Assembly: GCF_035918315.1 (NCBI RefSeq)
Contig: NZ_CP142146.1
Coordinates: 992,001 to 1,056,000, forward strand
Source: Vagococcus jeotgali
GTDB taxonomy: Bacteria > Bacillota > Bacilli > Lactobacillales > Vagococcaceae
DNA length: 64,000 bases
Direction of reading: 5' to 3'
Positions 8,233-17,052 of this stretch are shown piece after piece. Position 1 is the first letter of the stretch. Every line of letters begins with the position of its first letter. The translations under genes and the position numbers were made by a program. A model generated the notes under the pieces. The model was not told where the DNA came from. It ran no database searches and saw only the letters and a program-made list of their open reading frames with translations.

Positions 8233-8652
8233 GAATTATAAAACTGATTTTAATCAGACTTGGCAAAGGTTAACGACACAGGTTGAAAGAGTCACTATTA
8301 CAAAATTTGGGTTACCTGAGAAGGATTTAGCAGGGAAAATTAAGAAGATTTACTAGAGATGGCATTTTTTGTGTCTAATAAATCAGATAAAGTGATGATG
8401 CCTAATTTAAACCGCTCTATTTTGATAATTGACGGGGAAGAAATTGAATCAAGTAGTTCACCTAGTTCTTATGAATTAGGTGGAGAACTTGCTTCAGATA
8501 CTGATAAAAAAGGTGTTGTTACTTATTCCAAAGATGGCTGACCCTAAAAAATCCCATCAGTTGGTTTAAATTGGACAGCTTATAACTTTGAAGCCAATGA
8601 ATTCAAAGATATCAAAAAACAATATGATGAAAAAATCATACTACAAAAATAA
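8233..8652 (+). pseudogene. Decayed lipoprotein-like gene, 5' end removed by IS30
   Basis: Coding-like sequence starts at the IS30 end (NYKTDFNQTWQRLTTQVERV), meets a stop near 8352, then continues in another frame from 8359 (MAFFVSNKSDKVMMP, SSYELGGELASDTDKKG). Two in-frame stops follow the KDG at 8539, after which the frame still encodes IPSVGLNWTAYNFEANEF and ends at TAA 8650-8652. The pattern resembles secreted DUF4352-like lipoproteins (Ig-like telokin fold) of Listeria and Enterococcus; this is a likeness only. It is not functional. Confidence 0.7.
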
Positions 8653-8669
8653 TGACTAATTAGAACAAA

Positions 8670-8697
8670 ATAAAAAAGGCTGATATCAGCCTTTTTA
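8670..8697. terminator. Bidirectional terminator
   Basis: AAAAAGGCTGATATCAGCCTTTTT is a perfect palindrome-type hairpin with A and T tracts on both sides. It can serve the decayed lipoprotein gene on the plus strand and the minus-strand gene ending at 8699. Confidence 0.88.
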
Positions 8698-8698
8698 T

Positions 8699-9001
8699 TT
8701 ACCCTTCAATAATGATCATATGACCATCTCCATTATCAATGGTTAAAGTTTGTTCATCTTTGTTGTAAACCATATTTTTTCCAGTTGTATGATACATTCC
8801 CAGTAAACCTAGTGCTTCATAATTAGAAATATCAGCATCCTCCCAAAGAATTCCGACTGATGCCCCACTATAGTCACTTAAAAATGTGACAGGAATAATT
8901 TGAGAAATATGTTTTGATGGGACTCTTACTTTTAATTTAGTGTCAGTATTAACCCCGTATTTTTCTTCAATAAAGTCACTGAAGTCAAAAATATCCATCA
9001 T
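8699..9001 (-). CDS. Hypothetical small cytoplasmic protein
   Basis: The frame opens at 9037, but AAGGAGG at the right distance supports the ATG at 9001 (or the GTG at 9004), giving about 100 residues. The protein is acidic and appears soluble and mixed alpha/beta, with IPVTFLSDYSGASVGILWED and a C-terminal IDNGDGHMIIIEG. I recognise no family. It could be an immunity-type or phage-derived small protein, given the accessory neighbourhood, but nothing proves this. Confidence 0.7.
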   Translation of the reverse strand: MMDIFDFSDFIEEKYGVNTDTKLKVRVPSKHISQIIPVTFLSDYSGASVGILWEDADISNYEALGLLGMYHTTGKNMVYNKDEQTLTIDNGDGHMIIIEG

Positions 9002-9087
9002 CACGTTTACCTCCTTTTGAATATATTGATTATACAAAAGAAGATTAAAAAAAGATAGAAAACGGTCTCAATAGATATTAGTGATGA

Positions 9088-9712
9088 TTAGTCATTATCA
9101 CTAGATGCTATCAGTTCTTTTTCGCTATTTACGTAGGCATCAATTGCTTCTTGACTAACAACTAAACTAGATTCTTTATTTACAGTTTCATTATCAGATT
9201 CATCATGTGATAGGGATAAGTTTGTATTTTTAACAATATCAATGTCTTCTATTAAAGTTTTACTTTGTTCATTATTGACATCAACGCTGGCTAATAAACG
9301 GTTATGTAACTTTAAAAATTCGCTTCTAACACGTTCAAGCTCTTCTTGGTTACTTTGTCTTTCAGACTCATCAAAACGATCTGCATGACGTGTTTTTTTG
9401 CATAATCTTATATAAGTCATTACTAGTGTCATTATATGTCTGAATAGTCTTTGTAAATGTGGTTAAGTTCTTTTTCAGTAAGTCTATCATGTCATCTGAT
9501 ATCTCGTTGACACTTGAGTCAGTTGATTGACTAGTCTTACTAGTTTTATTTGATTTGTCAGTCTTATTTTCTAATTCATTTTGTTTTTTGAGTCGCTCAA
9601 TTTTAGCTTGGTAACTTTGCTCTGATTTTTTATAATGATTATGCTGGATAACAAGTAAAAAAATCGCTATTATCGCTACAATACCTCCTGAAATCAAAGC
9701 TGTTTTTAACAT
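9088..9712 (-). pseudogene. Membrane-anchored coiled-coil protein with a frameshift
   Basis: Two overlapping frames read as one gene. The 5' part (9712-9371) has one membrane helix (ALISGGIVAIIAIFLLVI), a Lys/Gln/Glu coiled-coil region (QSYQAKIERLKKQNELEN) and a Ser/Thr linker. The 3' part (9432-9088) continues with another charged helix (ESERQSNQEELERVRSEF) and an acidic tail. The frames meet at a run of seven A on the minus strand (9399-9393): removing or adding one base joins YKIMQK to TRHADRFDE. Whether this is a true mutation, phase variation or an assembly slip cannot be told here. Function is unknown. Confidence 0.65.
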
Positions 9713-9772
9713 ACTACGCTACTTCATCATCATCTTCCTTTTCACTTTATTTATTTGTTATTATTAGATAAA

Positions 9773-10591
9773 CTAATCCACAACTCTTCCTAATGCTTTT
9801 TTTATGATATCGGTATCTTCAGGATATTCTGAGATCAAATAGTTAGCCTCAACAAAGGCAGCACTCTGGCTAGTTTGTACGCTTTGCTTTACCTGTTCAT
9901 TATCGATTGAGTCAATGTATTGTTGTTGTTTATCTCTGGCATCATAAATCATGTTGTAGTAGCTCTCTTCTTTTTGTTTTCTTTCTTTGGCCTCTTCTTC
10001 TAAGTTTTGGTTTCTTTTACTAGCAAGTTCTTTAGCTGTTTCTAATTCCATATATTGTTTAGAAACTATCACCCAGTCTACTAAGGACCCACTAAAATTA
10101 CCAATTCCTTCAAGTTGACCACTTGAGTTAACTCGAAGTGTTCCAAAATTATCTGTTTGAGGAATACTCACAGTGACATAAGCTAAGTTATCATCAGAAT
10201 TTAGGTAAGGTTCTTCCACAATATAATTTATTTCGGTATCTCTTGGCCAAAATTCTGTCATCACCCCATGTGTCCACTCCTTCATTTGTTGATTAGTTAG
10301 GTGCTTCTCTAGTTGTTGTGATGTGGAATGTGTTGTTTTATCGTCTTCTTTAACTGTTGAACTATTTATTGTACTGCTCTTTGATTTTTCTACTGTAGTA
10401 GACGATGATGTGTTAGTTTTAACCTCTTTATAGGAAGTTTGATGACTTAATTCGTGAGATTCCTCATTTATTTTACTTTCTTTTTCTGAATTATTTGATA
10501 AACCAATGGCATAAAAAATGGATAACGTGATAATTATCGTTATAATCATTGTCATAATAATAGTTTTAACTTGTGTGTTATTTCTTTTCAT
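9773..10591 (-). CDS. Hypothetical membrane-anchored protein
   Basis: A 272-residue protein with an N-terminal signal anchor (about residues 10-31, IIMTMIITIIITLSIFYAIG), a Ser/Thr/Lys-rich stalk to about residue 90, and a globular extracellular domain (MKEWTHGVMTEFWPRD through GNFSGSLVDWVIVSK). It ends with a helical stretch LEEEAKERKQKEESYYN. The ATG is followed by the typical Lys/Arg n-region. The anchor-plus-stalk design matches its neighbour at 9088-9712 and suggests a surface role. Family not recognised. Confidence 0.7.
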   Translation of the reverse strand: MKRNNTQVKTIIMTMIITIIITLSIFYAIGLSNNSEKESKINEESHELSHQTSYKEVKTNTSSSTTVEKSKSSTINSSTVKEDDKTTHSTSQQLEKHLTNQQMKEWTHGVMTEFWPRDTEINYIVEEPYLNSDDNLAYVTVSIPQTDNFGTLRVNSSGQLEGIGNFSGSLVDWVIVSKQYMELETAKELASKRNQNLEEEAKERKQKEESYYNMIYDARDKQQQYIDSIDNEQVKQSVQTSQSAAFVEANYLISEYPEDTDIIKKALGRVVD

Positions 10592-10709
10592 AAAACCAAT
10601 CCTTTTTTATTAATCAATAGAGATATGTATACTTAAAGATAGCATAGACCTTCCCCTTTTTAAAATAAAAATGAGAGGCATATTTAAGTTCGTTAGACAA
10701 GCACAATAA

Positions 10710-10790
10710 CAGATTCCATCACCTGAAGATATTTACAAGGAACTAAAAGCACGTGAAGATGGCACAACACTGAAAAAAAATAAAGATTGA
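10710..10790 (+). pseudogene. C-terminal scrap of an unidentified gene
   Basis: A short open stretch between two stops encodes QIPSPEDIYKELKAREDG followed by a Lys-rich end, closed by TGA at 10788. It has a protein-like composition and is followed by a terminator. No start codon or upstream coding sequence is visible, so it is probably a gene remnant. Confidence 0.4.
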
Positions 10791-10806
10791 ATAATCTTTA
10801 AAAATG

Positions 10807-10850
10807 ATACCTCGTTAACAGTTTAGGCTGCTACTGAGGTATTTTTTATT
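10807..10850 (+). terminator. Terminator downstream of the gene scrap
   Basis: ATACCTC (10807-10813) pairs with GAGGTAT (10836-10842), followed by TTTTTTATT. It fits the plus-strand remnant ending at 10790. Confidence 0.65.
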
Positions 10851-10914
10851 GGGTATCCCTTTGTTATTAGCATTATAGAAAATCAGTGTTAACACTGTTA
10901 CTACAATCAAAAAA

Positions 10915-10974
10915 CCACACTCTGTTCCACACTTTTAGACTAAGTGTGGGAAGAATGTGGGAAAAATGTGGGAA
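10915..10974. repeat. Clustered TGTGGGAA repeats beside lepA, possible integrase arm sites
   Basis: Three direct copies of A(G/A)TGTGGGAA lie at 11-bp spacing (GTGGGA at 10946, 10957, 10968). Two inverted TTCCACAC-type units sit just to the left (10915-10932). Regular one-turn spacing with an inverted pair resembles arm-type binding sites of tyrosine integrases at phage or element attachment sites. No integrase gene remains nearby. Confidence 0.5.
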
Positions 10975-11015
10975 AATACTATAATTAGTGATTATTGAAA
11001 TCTCACAAACCCTTG

Positions 11016-12851
11016 CTACTTCTTAGGTTCATCATCATCCATTTTAAGAACTGCCATGAAGGCTTCTTGTGGAACTTCTACAGAGCCGATTTGTTTCATA
11101 CGTTTCTTACCATCTTTTTGTTTTTCAAGTAATTTACGTTTACGTGAGATATCCCCACCATAACATTTAGCTAATACGTTTTTACGTAAGGCTTTAATAT
11201 CAGTACGAGAGACAATTTTAGTACCAATGGCTGATTGAATTGGAACCTCAAATTGTTGTCTTGGAATCAATTTACGTAATTTGTCAACAATGGCTTTACC
11301 ACGCTCATAAGCAAATTCTTTATGAACAATAAAGCTTAGTGCATCGACTTTTTCTGAATTTAATAAAATATCCATCTTAACTAAGTTACTTGTTCTATAA
11401 CCAATTAACTCATAGTCTAATGATGCATAACCTTTTGTACCTGATTTTAGCTTATCAAAGAAATCAAATACAATTTCAGATAGCGGAATATTATAAACAA
11501 TATTAACCCGGTAATCATCTAAGTAATCCATCGTGACAAATTCTCCACGCTTACGTTGAGAGATTTCCATAACAGCCCCAACATATTCATTAGGAACCAT
11601 GATTTGAGCTTTTACAAAAGGCTCCTCAACCGATTCAATGACACCTTGTTCAGGAAAGTCAGCTGGATTATCAACTGTAACTTGAGTCCCATCAGTTTTA
11701 TTAACATGATAAATAACAGAAGGTGCAGTTGTAATTAACCCCAAATTAAATTCACGCTCTAAACGCTCTTGGATAACATCCATATGTAATAAACCTAAGA
11801 AACCACATCTAAACCCAAAACCTAAAGCTTGTGATGTTTCTGGTTCAAAAGATAAAGCAGAGTCATTTAATTGTAATCTTTCCAAAGCTTCACGCAAATC
11901 ATTATATTTAGATGTGTCGATTGGATAAAGACCACAATAAACCATTGGATTCATTTTACGATATCCAGTTAACGCTTCACTTGCTGGGTTATTAGCTAAG
12001 GTAATAGTATCCCCTACTTGTGTATCCTTGATATTTTTAATACTTGCTGTTAAATAGCCAACGTCTCCTACCATCAACATATCACGAGGAACAGCTTTTG
12101 GTGAGAAAATTCCTACTTCATTGACTTCATATTCTTTACCATTGTGCATTAATTGAATAACGTCTCCTGGTTTCACAACACCGTCCATAACACGAATATT
12201 TAATACAACACCACGATATGAATCATAAATAGAATCAAAGATTAATGCTTTCAATGGTGCTTTTAAATCCCCACTTGGTGCTGGAACATATTCAACAATT
12301 TGCTCTAAAATATCCTCAATACCAATACCAGCTTTTGCACTAGCTAATACAGCTTCACTAGCATCAATACCAATGACTTCTTCAATCTCTTCACGAACTC
12401 GTTCTGGATCTGCAGCGGGTAAATCAATCTTATTAATAACAGGTATAATCTCTAAATCATTATCAACAGCCAGATACACATTAGCTAGTGTTTGGGCCTC
12501 AATTCCTTGGGCAGCATCAACAACAAGGACAGCACCTTCACAGGCAGCTAAGCTACGTGATACTTCATAAGTAAAATCGACGTGTCCTGGTGTATCGATT
12601 AAATGAAAAATATATTCATTGCCATCTTTCGCATTGTAAGTTAATTCAACGGCATTCAATTTAATCGTAATACCGCGTTCTCTTTCTAAATCCATTGAAT
12701 CAAGTAACTGATCTTGCATTTCACGGTCAGAAACTGTTTCTGTGTGTTGTAAAATACGGTCAGCTAAAGTTGATTTTCCATGGTCAATATGTGCGATGAT
12801 GGAGAAATTACGAATGGATTCTTGTCTTTTTAGCATTTCTTCAAAATTCAT
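11016..12851 (-). CDS. lepA: Elongation factor 4 (ribosome back-translocase LepA)
   Basis: The 611-residue translational GTPase has the usual length. G1 is [15 protein letters not shown] near residue 20, then the RGITIKL switch, DTPGHVDF and NKIDLPAAD. Domain II, the EF-G-like domains III and V, and the LepA-specific C-terminal domain ([21 protein letters not shown], split by the family into the last 80 residues) follow. The factor acts on stalled ribosomes and aids initiation or back-translocation under ionic stress. It is transcribed alone. The 3' end abuts the repeat cluster at 10915-10974. Confidence 0.98.
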   Translation of the reverse strand: MNFEEMLKRQESIRNFSIIAHIDHGKSTLADRILQHTETVSDREMQDQLLDSMDLERERGITIKLNAVELTYNAKDGNEYIFHLIDTPGHVDFTYEVSRSLAACEGAVLVVDAAQGIEAQTLANVYLAVDNDLEIIPVINKIDLPAADPERVREEIEEVIGIDASEAVLASAKAGIGIEDILEQIVEYVPAPSGDLKAPLKALIFDSIYDSYRGVVLNIRVMDGVVKPGDVIQLMHNGKEYEVNEVGIFSPKAVPRDMLMVGDVGYLTASIKNIKDTQVGDTITLANNPASEALTGYRKMNPMVYCGLYPIDTSKYNDLREALERLQLNDSALSFEPETSQALGFGFRCGFLGLLHMDVIQERLEREFNLGLITTAPSVIYHVNKTDGTQVTVDNPADFPEQGVIESVEEPFVKAQIMVPNEYVGAVMEISQRKRGEFVTMDYLDDYRVNIVYNIPLSEIVFDFFDKLKSGTKGYASLDYELIGYRTSNLVKMDILLNSEKVDALSFIVHKEFAYERGKAIVDKLRKLIPRQQFEVPIQSAIGTKIVSRTDIKALRKNVLAKCYGGDISRKRKLLEKQKDGKKRMKQIGSVEVPQEAFMAVLKMDDDEPKK

Positions 12852-13052
12852 TGCCTATCTCCTACTTTCCTTTAATTCAGCATTTCCAATTATACCAATG
12901 TTTGAAGTCTTTTTAAAGTATTTTCCAACTTTGTTTGTTATAATAAAGACAATTATGAGTTTTAGGAGAGGAAACATGGACCCACAAGATTTGCACAAAA
13001 ACTTAACTTTAAAAAAGTTGAAATTAAATATTTAAAACAATTTAATGAATTA

Positions 13053-14198
13053 TTGCATTATGTTTTTCAAGTAACAGATTCTGACATCGAAGAAGGTCGT
13101 TATGAGGATGAGTCAGAAATTATCCGTACCAAACGCCCCGTCTTACGTGAGGCTGATGTGTACGGTTGGTTTATACAAGACGACCAACTTATTTCCCAGC
13201 TAGCTATATACCCGTGTGAAGTAAATATTCACGATACTCTTTATTCTATGGCCGGTCTAACTGGTGTTGGAACTTATCCAGAATATGCTAATTTAGGTTT
13301 AATGAGTGAATTAATTAAACTTGGTTTGACCAAAATGCGTGAAAACGAACAATGGATTTCTTATTTATACCCCTACAATATCCCTTATTATCGTCGTAAG
13401 GGTTGGGAAATTATGTCTGATAGGATGGAGTATAAAGTCAAAGATACTCAATTACCAAAGCCAGCTGATGTCCCAGGTTATGTCGAACGAAAAGAAATTA
13501 ATCATGAAGATGTACTAGCTGTTTACGACGAGTTTGGGAAACAAAATCACGGTGCTATGATTCGTCAGGAACTAAACTGGGAAGAGTACTGGAGATGGGA
13601 AAACGAGGAAGAGAGAATTGCAGCTGTTTACTACAACCGAGAAGGAGTACCACAAGGTGTTTGCTTTTACTCGATAGCTAAAGGAGTTTTTCATATTAAA
13701 GAGATGTTTTACTTGAACCAAGAAGCTAGAAAGGGCTTATGGGGCTTTGTCTCAACTCATTTTTCAATGGTAGAAACTGTTGAAGGAACAACTTATAAAA
13801 ATGAGTCCATAGCCTTTTTATTTGAAGATAGTGAGATTAAAGAATCTATTGACCCTTATTTTATGGCTAGAATTGTAGATGTTAGAGAATTTATTCAAAA
13901 ATACCCATTTATTTCAACTGGTAAACCATTTCATTTTGTCGTGAATGACCCAATTGCTGAGTGGAATAATGGTATATTTAGCCTAACTTGGGATGAAAAT
14001 AGTGACTTAACGATTACAGATGAAGCTATAGGTAATCCTGTTTATATTGATATTCAAACTTTAACTGCCTTACTAATGAGTTATAAACGTCCCTCTTACT
14101 TATACCGGGTAGAACGTTTAACAACTGATAAAGAAACATTACGAACATTAGAGAGAATTATTCCAGATCAAGAAGCTTATTTTAGTGATTATTTCTAA
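13053..14198 (+). CDS. Eis-like GNAT N-acetyltransferase, 5' end frameshifted
   Basis: The protein matches the Eis/EF1021 type: an N-terminal GNAT fold (SMAGLTGVGTYPEYANLGLM is the acetyl-CoA loop region), the YLYPYNIPYYRRKGWE block, a second GNAT-like half and a C-terminal SCP2-like domain. The TTG at 13053 is a weak start. In-frame coding continues upstream (VEIKYLKQFNELL), and the best ATG with a site (TAGGAGAGGAAAC, ATG 12976) is in another frame. One missing A in the run near 13009-13014 would join MDPQDLHKNLTLKK to VEIKYL. The enzyme therefore probably lacks its first strand unless the frameshift is a sequencing error. Family members acetylate amines, including aminoglycosides in some cases. 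Confidence 0.8.
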   Translation: MHYVFQVTDSDIEEGRYEDESEIIRTKRPVLREADVYGWFIQDDQLISQLAIYPCEVNIHDTLYSMAGLTGVGTYPEYANLGLMSELIKLGLTKMRENEQWISYLYPYNIPYYRRKGWEIMSDRMEYKVKDTQLPKPADVPGYVERKEINHEDVLAVYDEFGKQNHGAMIRQELNWEEYWRWENEEERIAAVYYNREGVPQGVCFYSIAKGVFHIKEMFYLNQEARKGLWGFVSTHFSMVETVEGTTYKNESIAFLFEDSEIKESIDPYFMARIVDVREFIQKYPFISTGKPFHFVVNDPIAEWNNGIFSLTWDENSDLTITDEAIGNPVYIDIQTLTALLMSYKRPSYLYRVERLTTDKETLRTLERIIPDQEAYFSDYF

Positions 14199-14200
14199 AA

Positions 14201-14228
14201 AAGATTGACTTAACTGTCAGTCTTTTTT
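14201..14228 (+). terminator. Terminator of the acetyltransferase gene
   Basis: AAGATTGAC pairs with GTCAGTCTT, followed by a T run, three bases after the stop codon. Confidence 0.85.
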
Positions 14229-14261
14229 ATCTATCTGGTCAACCATTCATAGTTAGAAGAT

Positions 14262-14297
14262 AAAAAGTCTACTCCAGTTGCTTGGAATAGACTTTTT
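14262..14297. terminator. Bidirectional terminator between convergent genes
   Basis: AAAAAGTCTACTCC pairs with GGAATAGACTTTTT around a short loop. It lies between the convergent acetyltransferase and CoA-binding genes and can act on the minus strand for the latter. Confidence 0.85.
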
Positions 14298-14325
14298 AAC
14301 CATTTTATTTTTTGACGAGTTAGTT

Positions 14326-14745
14326 TTACAGCGCGTTATATTCGATTTTAATACAACGATCCATAATCACTTGATCGTAGCCTTTAACATATAATAAATC
14401 AGCTACATCGTCATTTCTAATGCCTAATTGAGCCCAAAATACTTTGGCATTACTTTTTAAGAAATCTTCAGCAACACCTGGCAGAGCATCACTTGGTCTA
14501 AAAACATCAGCAATGTCGATTTGAATATCAACTGATTCCAAAGATGGGTAAACTTTTTCACCTAAAATTTCTTTTCCGATTTTCAAAGGATTTACTGGGA
14601 TGATACGATACCCAGCATCTTGTAATATTTTTGCTACTTCATAACTTGTTTTTTCAGGGTTATCACTTAATCCAACAACTGCAATATTCTTTGCCTCTTT
14701 TAATATTTCTCTAACCTTTACATCGCCTAAATCTTCATATCCCAT
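14326..14745 (-). CDS. CoA-binding (Rossmann) domain protein
   Basis: AGGAGG eight bases upstream selects the ATG at 14745, giving 139 residues beginning MGYEDLGDVKV. The single domain is the CoA-binding Rossmann fold related to succinyl-CoA ligase alpha: IAVVGLSDNPEKTSYEVA is the nucleotide loop, and RIIPVNPLK, DIADVFRP and VFWAQLGIRND follow. Proteins of this size (YccU type) bind CoA in vitro in family studies but have no settled role. It stands alone between a terminator and the divergent plsY promoter. Confidence 0.9.
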   Translation of the reverse strand: MGYEDLGDVKVREILKEAKNIAVVGLSDNPEKTSYEVAKILQDAGYRIIPVNPLKIGKEILGEKVYPSLESVDIQIDIADVFRPSDALPGVAEDFLKSNAKVFWAQLGIRNDDVADLLYVKGYDQVIMDRCIKIEYNAL

Positions 14746-14823
14746 TAACAATTCCTCCTATATATCATTTCTTTTATCATACCAAACAATTCCTTTTTTT
14801 TCTTTGAAAAAGCCTTCATTTGA

Positions 14824-14852
14824 TTGTCGCCCTTTTTATTTCATGGTAAACT
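14824..14852 (+). promoter_or_regulatory. Promoter of plsY
   Basis: -35 TTGTCG (14824-14829), 17-bp spacer, -10 TAAACT (14847-14852), 27 bp before the plsY ATG, which has a GAGGAGG site. Confidence 0.6.
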
Positions 14853-14879
14853 TATCACTGAAATTGAGGAGGAATTTTA

Positions 14880-15512
14880 ATGAAAGCCGTTCTTTTATTT
14901 ATTTTAGCTTATTTACTTGGTTCAATTCAGTCAGGTGTTTGGATTGGAAAGATATTTTATAACAAGGACATAAGGGATTTTGGTAGTGGTAACACTGGAA
15001 CAACGAACACTTTTCGTGTATTAGGGAAAAAAGCTGGTATTGTTGTATTATTTATGGATATTTTAAAAGGAACAATAGCTACAAGTTTACCGATCTGGTT
15101 TGATGTTCCAATCGACCCACTTTGGTATGGTGTTGCTGCTATATTGGGGCATACTTTCCCAATTTTTGGACATTTCAAAGGTGGAAAAGCTGTTGCAACA
15201 AGTGCTGGTATGCTACTTGCCTATTCGCCAACTTTTTTTGTTTACTCGGCTAGCTTGTTTATTTTATGTTTATTTTTAACAAGTATGGTGAGTTTATCTA
15301 GCATGATTAGTGCTGTGATTATTACTATTTCAACTGTGATTTTACCCATCTATGCTCCGTTTATTTTACATGAACAAAACTGGTTACTTACCATACTGGC
15401 TGCTTCGATTACTATTTTCATTATCTATCGTCATCGTGATAATATTAAACGAATTAAAGATGGCACTGAAAGTACTATTAATTTTGGTTTAAGAAAACAA
15501 AAAAACCGTTAG
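14880..15512 (+). CDS. plsY: Glycerol-3-phosphate acyltransferase PlsY
   Basis: A 210-residue integral membrane enzyme that moves an acyl group from acyl-phosphate (made by PlsX) to glycerol-3-phosphate, the first step of phospholipid synthesis. The three conserved cytoplasmic loops are visible: GSGNTGTTNTFRVLGKKAG (substrate binding), GHTFPIFGHFKGGKAVATS, and the C-terminal IIYRHRDNIKRIKDGTE. About five to seven hydrophobic helices alternate with them. It is transcribed alone, with a promoter and strong terminator. An ISL3 element sits 35 bp after the stop and leaves the gene whole. Confidence 0.97.
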   Translation: MKAVLLFILAYLLGSIQSGVWIGKIFYNKDIRDFGSGNTGTTNTFRVLGKKAGIVVLFMDILKGTIATSLPIWFDVPIDPLWYGVAAILGHTFPIFGHFKGGKAVATSAGMLLAYSPTFFVYSASLFILCLFLTSMVSLSSMISAVIITISTVILPIYAPFILHEQNWLLTILAASITIFIIYRHRDNIKRIKDGTESTINFGLRKQKNR

Positions 15513-15538
15513 ACTCCATGGTTAGTCTAACGGTTTTT
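15505..15538 (+). terminator. Terminator of plsY
   Basis: CCGTTAGACT pairs with AGTCTAACGG and is followed by a T run; the stem begins inside the last plsY codons. Confidence 0.9.
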
Positions 15539-15675
15539 ACATTTTCAGGTTGTATAATTTTTGATGTGGATGAAGAAATTCATTCGCATCTATTTTTTTA
15601 CAAAATAATAGAAACATACGAACTTTCCCGTTAAAATTAAAGTGACCAAACCAAATTTTAGAAAGGAAGATTCGT

Positions 15676-17052
15676 ATGTCTCATAACCATTGTATTCGAC
15701 TATCGCTAGATTTAAAAGATAAAAATATTTATTTCGATTCTATTTTTTGTGAGGAACAGCTTATTAAAGGGATAAGATCCAAGATTTATAAAGGTATTCT
15801 TACTTACACTCCTTCAGCTTGTCCTTGTTGTGGCATTAAAAATGAACAATTTTCTATTGTGAAAAATGGGTTTATTTCTTCTCGAATAAAGTGGTTAAGT
15901 GTGGCTCACTACCCAACCTATCTTTTATTAAAGAAACAGAGATTCCTTTGTCGTCATTGTGACTCCTCTTTTCTAGCTGAATCTTCAGAAATTGAGAAAC
16001 ATTGTTTTATCGCTAAAAGAGTGAAGCAATCAATTCTTATTGAGTTAAGTGATGCTATCTCGTTTAAAGATTTAGCTAAAAGACATTTTGTTTCATCAAC
16101 AACGATTAATAGAATTTTAGTATCTGGTGGTAAAGACTTATCTAATCAATTTTTATATTTACCTCAAAACCTTTGTTTTGATGAATTTACTTCGGTTAAA
16201 AACAATAGTGGCAAGTACAGTTTTATTTACTCTGATTCCTCTACACACCAAATTATCGATATTCTCATTGATAATAAAAAGCCAACACTAGAGAAACACT
16301 TTCTTAAGTACTCTCTAAAGGTTCGTCGCCAAGTAAAAACAATTGTCGTTGATATGAATGCAGCCTATTTTAAATTAGCCAAAAGGCTATTTCCTAATGC
16401 TGAGGTGATTATTGATCGCTTTCACTTAGTTCAACTTATCAGTCGCTCTTTAAACATAACTAGAATTAAGACGATGAATCGTTATCGCACATCGAATGTA
16501 ACTGACATGAAAAATTATCGAAAACTAAAAAAATATTGGAAACTCTTTTTAAAAGATTCTAATGAATTGAATTATACAGATTATCGTTATCAGCGTTTAT
16601 TTAAGAGTATTTTACCTGAAACAGATGTCATGGATTATTTACTTAGCTTAAACAAAGAGTTATCAGAAACTTATAAACTTTATCAAGAACTATTATACTG
16701 TAGTAAAAACAATGATTTTGACACTTTTTCTGATCTATTATTATTAGCTAACGTAGATATCTCTATTCCAATGAAAACCTCGATTCGAACACTAAAGAAG
16801 CATTTACCAAGAATTGAAAACACCTTTAAATACGCTTATTCAAATGGTTGTTTAGAAGGTTCCATAAACAAAATTAAATTAATCAAACGAATAGCTTACG
16901 GCTATAGAAATTTTCAGAACTATAAATACAGAATTTTACTTAGTTTCAAAGACAAACAAAAAAGCAGCAAAAACCATTTATCATTCGAAAGTGATAATGT
17001 CCTAAGTAGGTCGAAAGACAAAATGTCCCAAAATGATAAAATAACTTTATGA
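15676..17052 (+). CDS. ISL3-family transposase with IS-altered C-terminus
   Basis: The frame encodes 458 residues: an N-terminal zinc-binding zf-ISL3 region (CPCCGIKN near 53, then FLCRHCDSSF), a helix-turn-helix (ISFKDLAKRHFVSSTTINRIL) and the DDE_Tnp_ISL3 core (NLCFDEFTS, TIVVDMNAAYFKLAKR, DRFHLVQL, NGCLEGSINKIK). The original protein would have ended after SSKNHSVSAA at residue 439. The IS1202-like insertion after codon 434 replaces the last five residues with 24 others read from its left end. The change is beyond the catalytic core, so activity could survive. Its stop overlaps the IS1202-like start by ATGA, so the two transposases are now translationally coupled by chance. Confidence 0.92.
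   Translation: MSHNHCIRLSLDLKDKNIYFDSIFCEEQLIKGIRSKIYKGILTYTPSACPCCGIKNEQFSIVKNGFISSRIKWLSVAHYPTYLLLKKQRFLCRHCDSSFLAESSEIEKHCFIAKRVKQSILIELSDAISFKDLAKRHFVSSTTINRILVSGGKDLSNQFLYLPQNLCFDEFTSVKNNSGKYSFIYSDSSTHQIIDILIDNKKPTLEKHFLKYSLKVRRQVKTIVVDMNAAYFKLAKRLFPNAEVIIDRFHLVQLISRSLNITRIKTMNRYRTSNVTDMKNYRKLKKYWKLFLKDSNELNYTDYRYQRLFKSILPETDVMDYLLSLNKELSETYKLYQELLYCSKNNDFDTFSDLLLLANVDISIPMKTSIRTLKKHLPRIENTFKYAYSNGCLEGSINKIKLIKRIAYGYRNFQNYKYRILLSFKDKQKSSKNHLSFESDNVLSRSKDKMSQNDKITL

Noticed and set aside
9371-9432. Programmed frameshift in the coiled-coil gene
   Set aside because: An A run is present, but no stimulatory structure or known family that uses frameshifting could be recognised; a plain mutation or sequencing slip is simpler.
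10915-10974. CRISPR or iteron array
   Set aside because: The units are about 10 bp with no spacers of CRISPR size, and no cas or rep gene is nearby.
12373-12570. Open frames antisense to lepA (also 11556-11738)
   Set aside because: They lie wholly within conserved lepA coding sequence and look like frame shadows.
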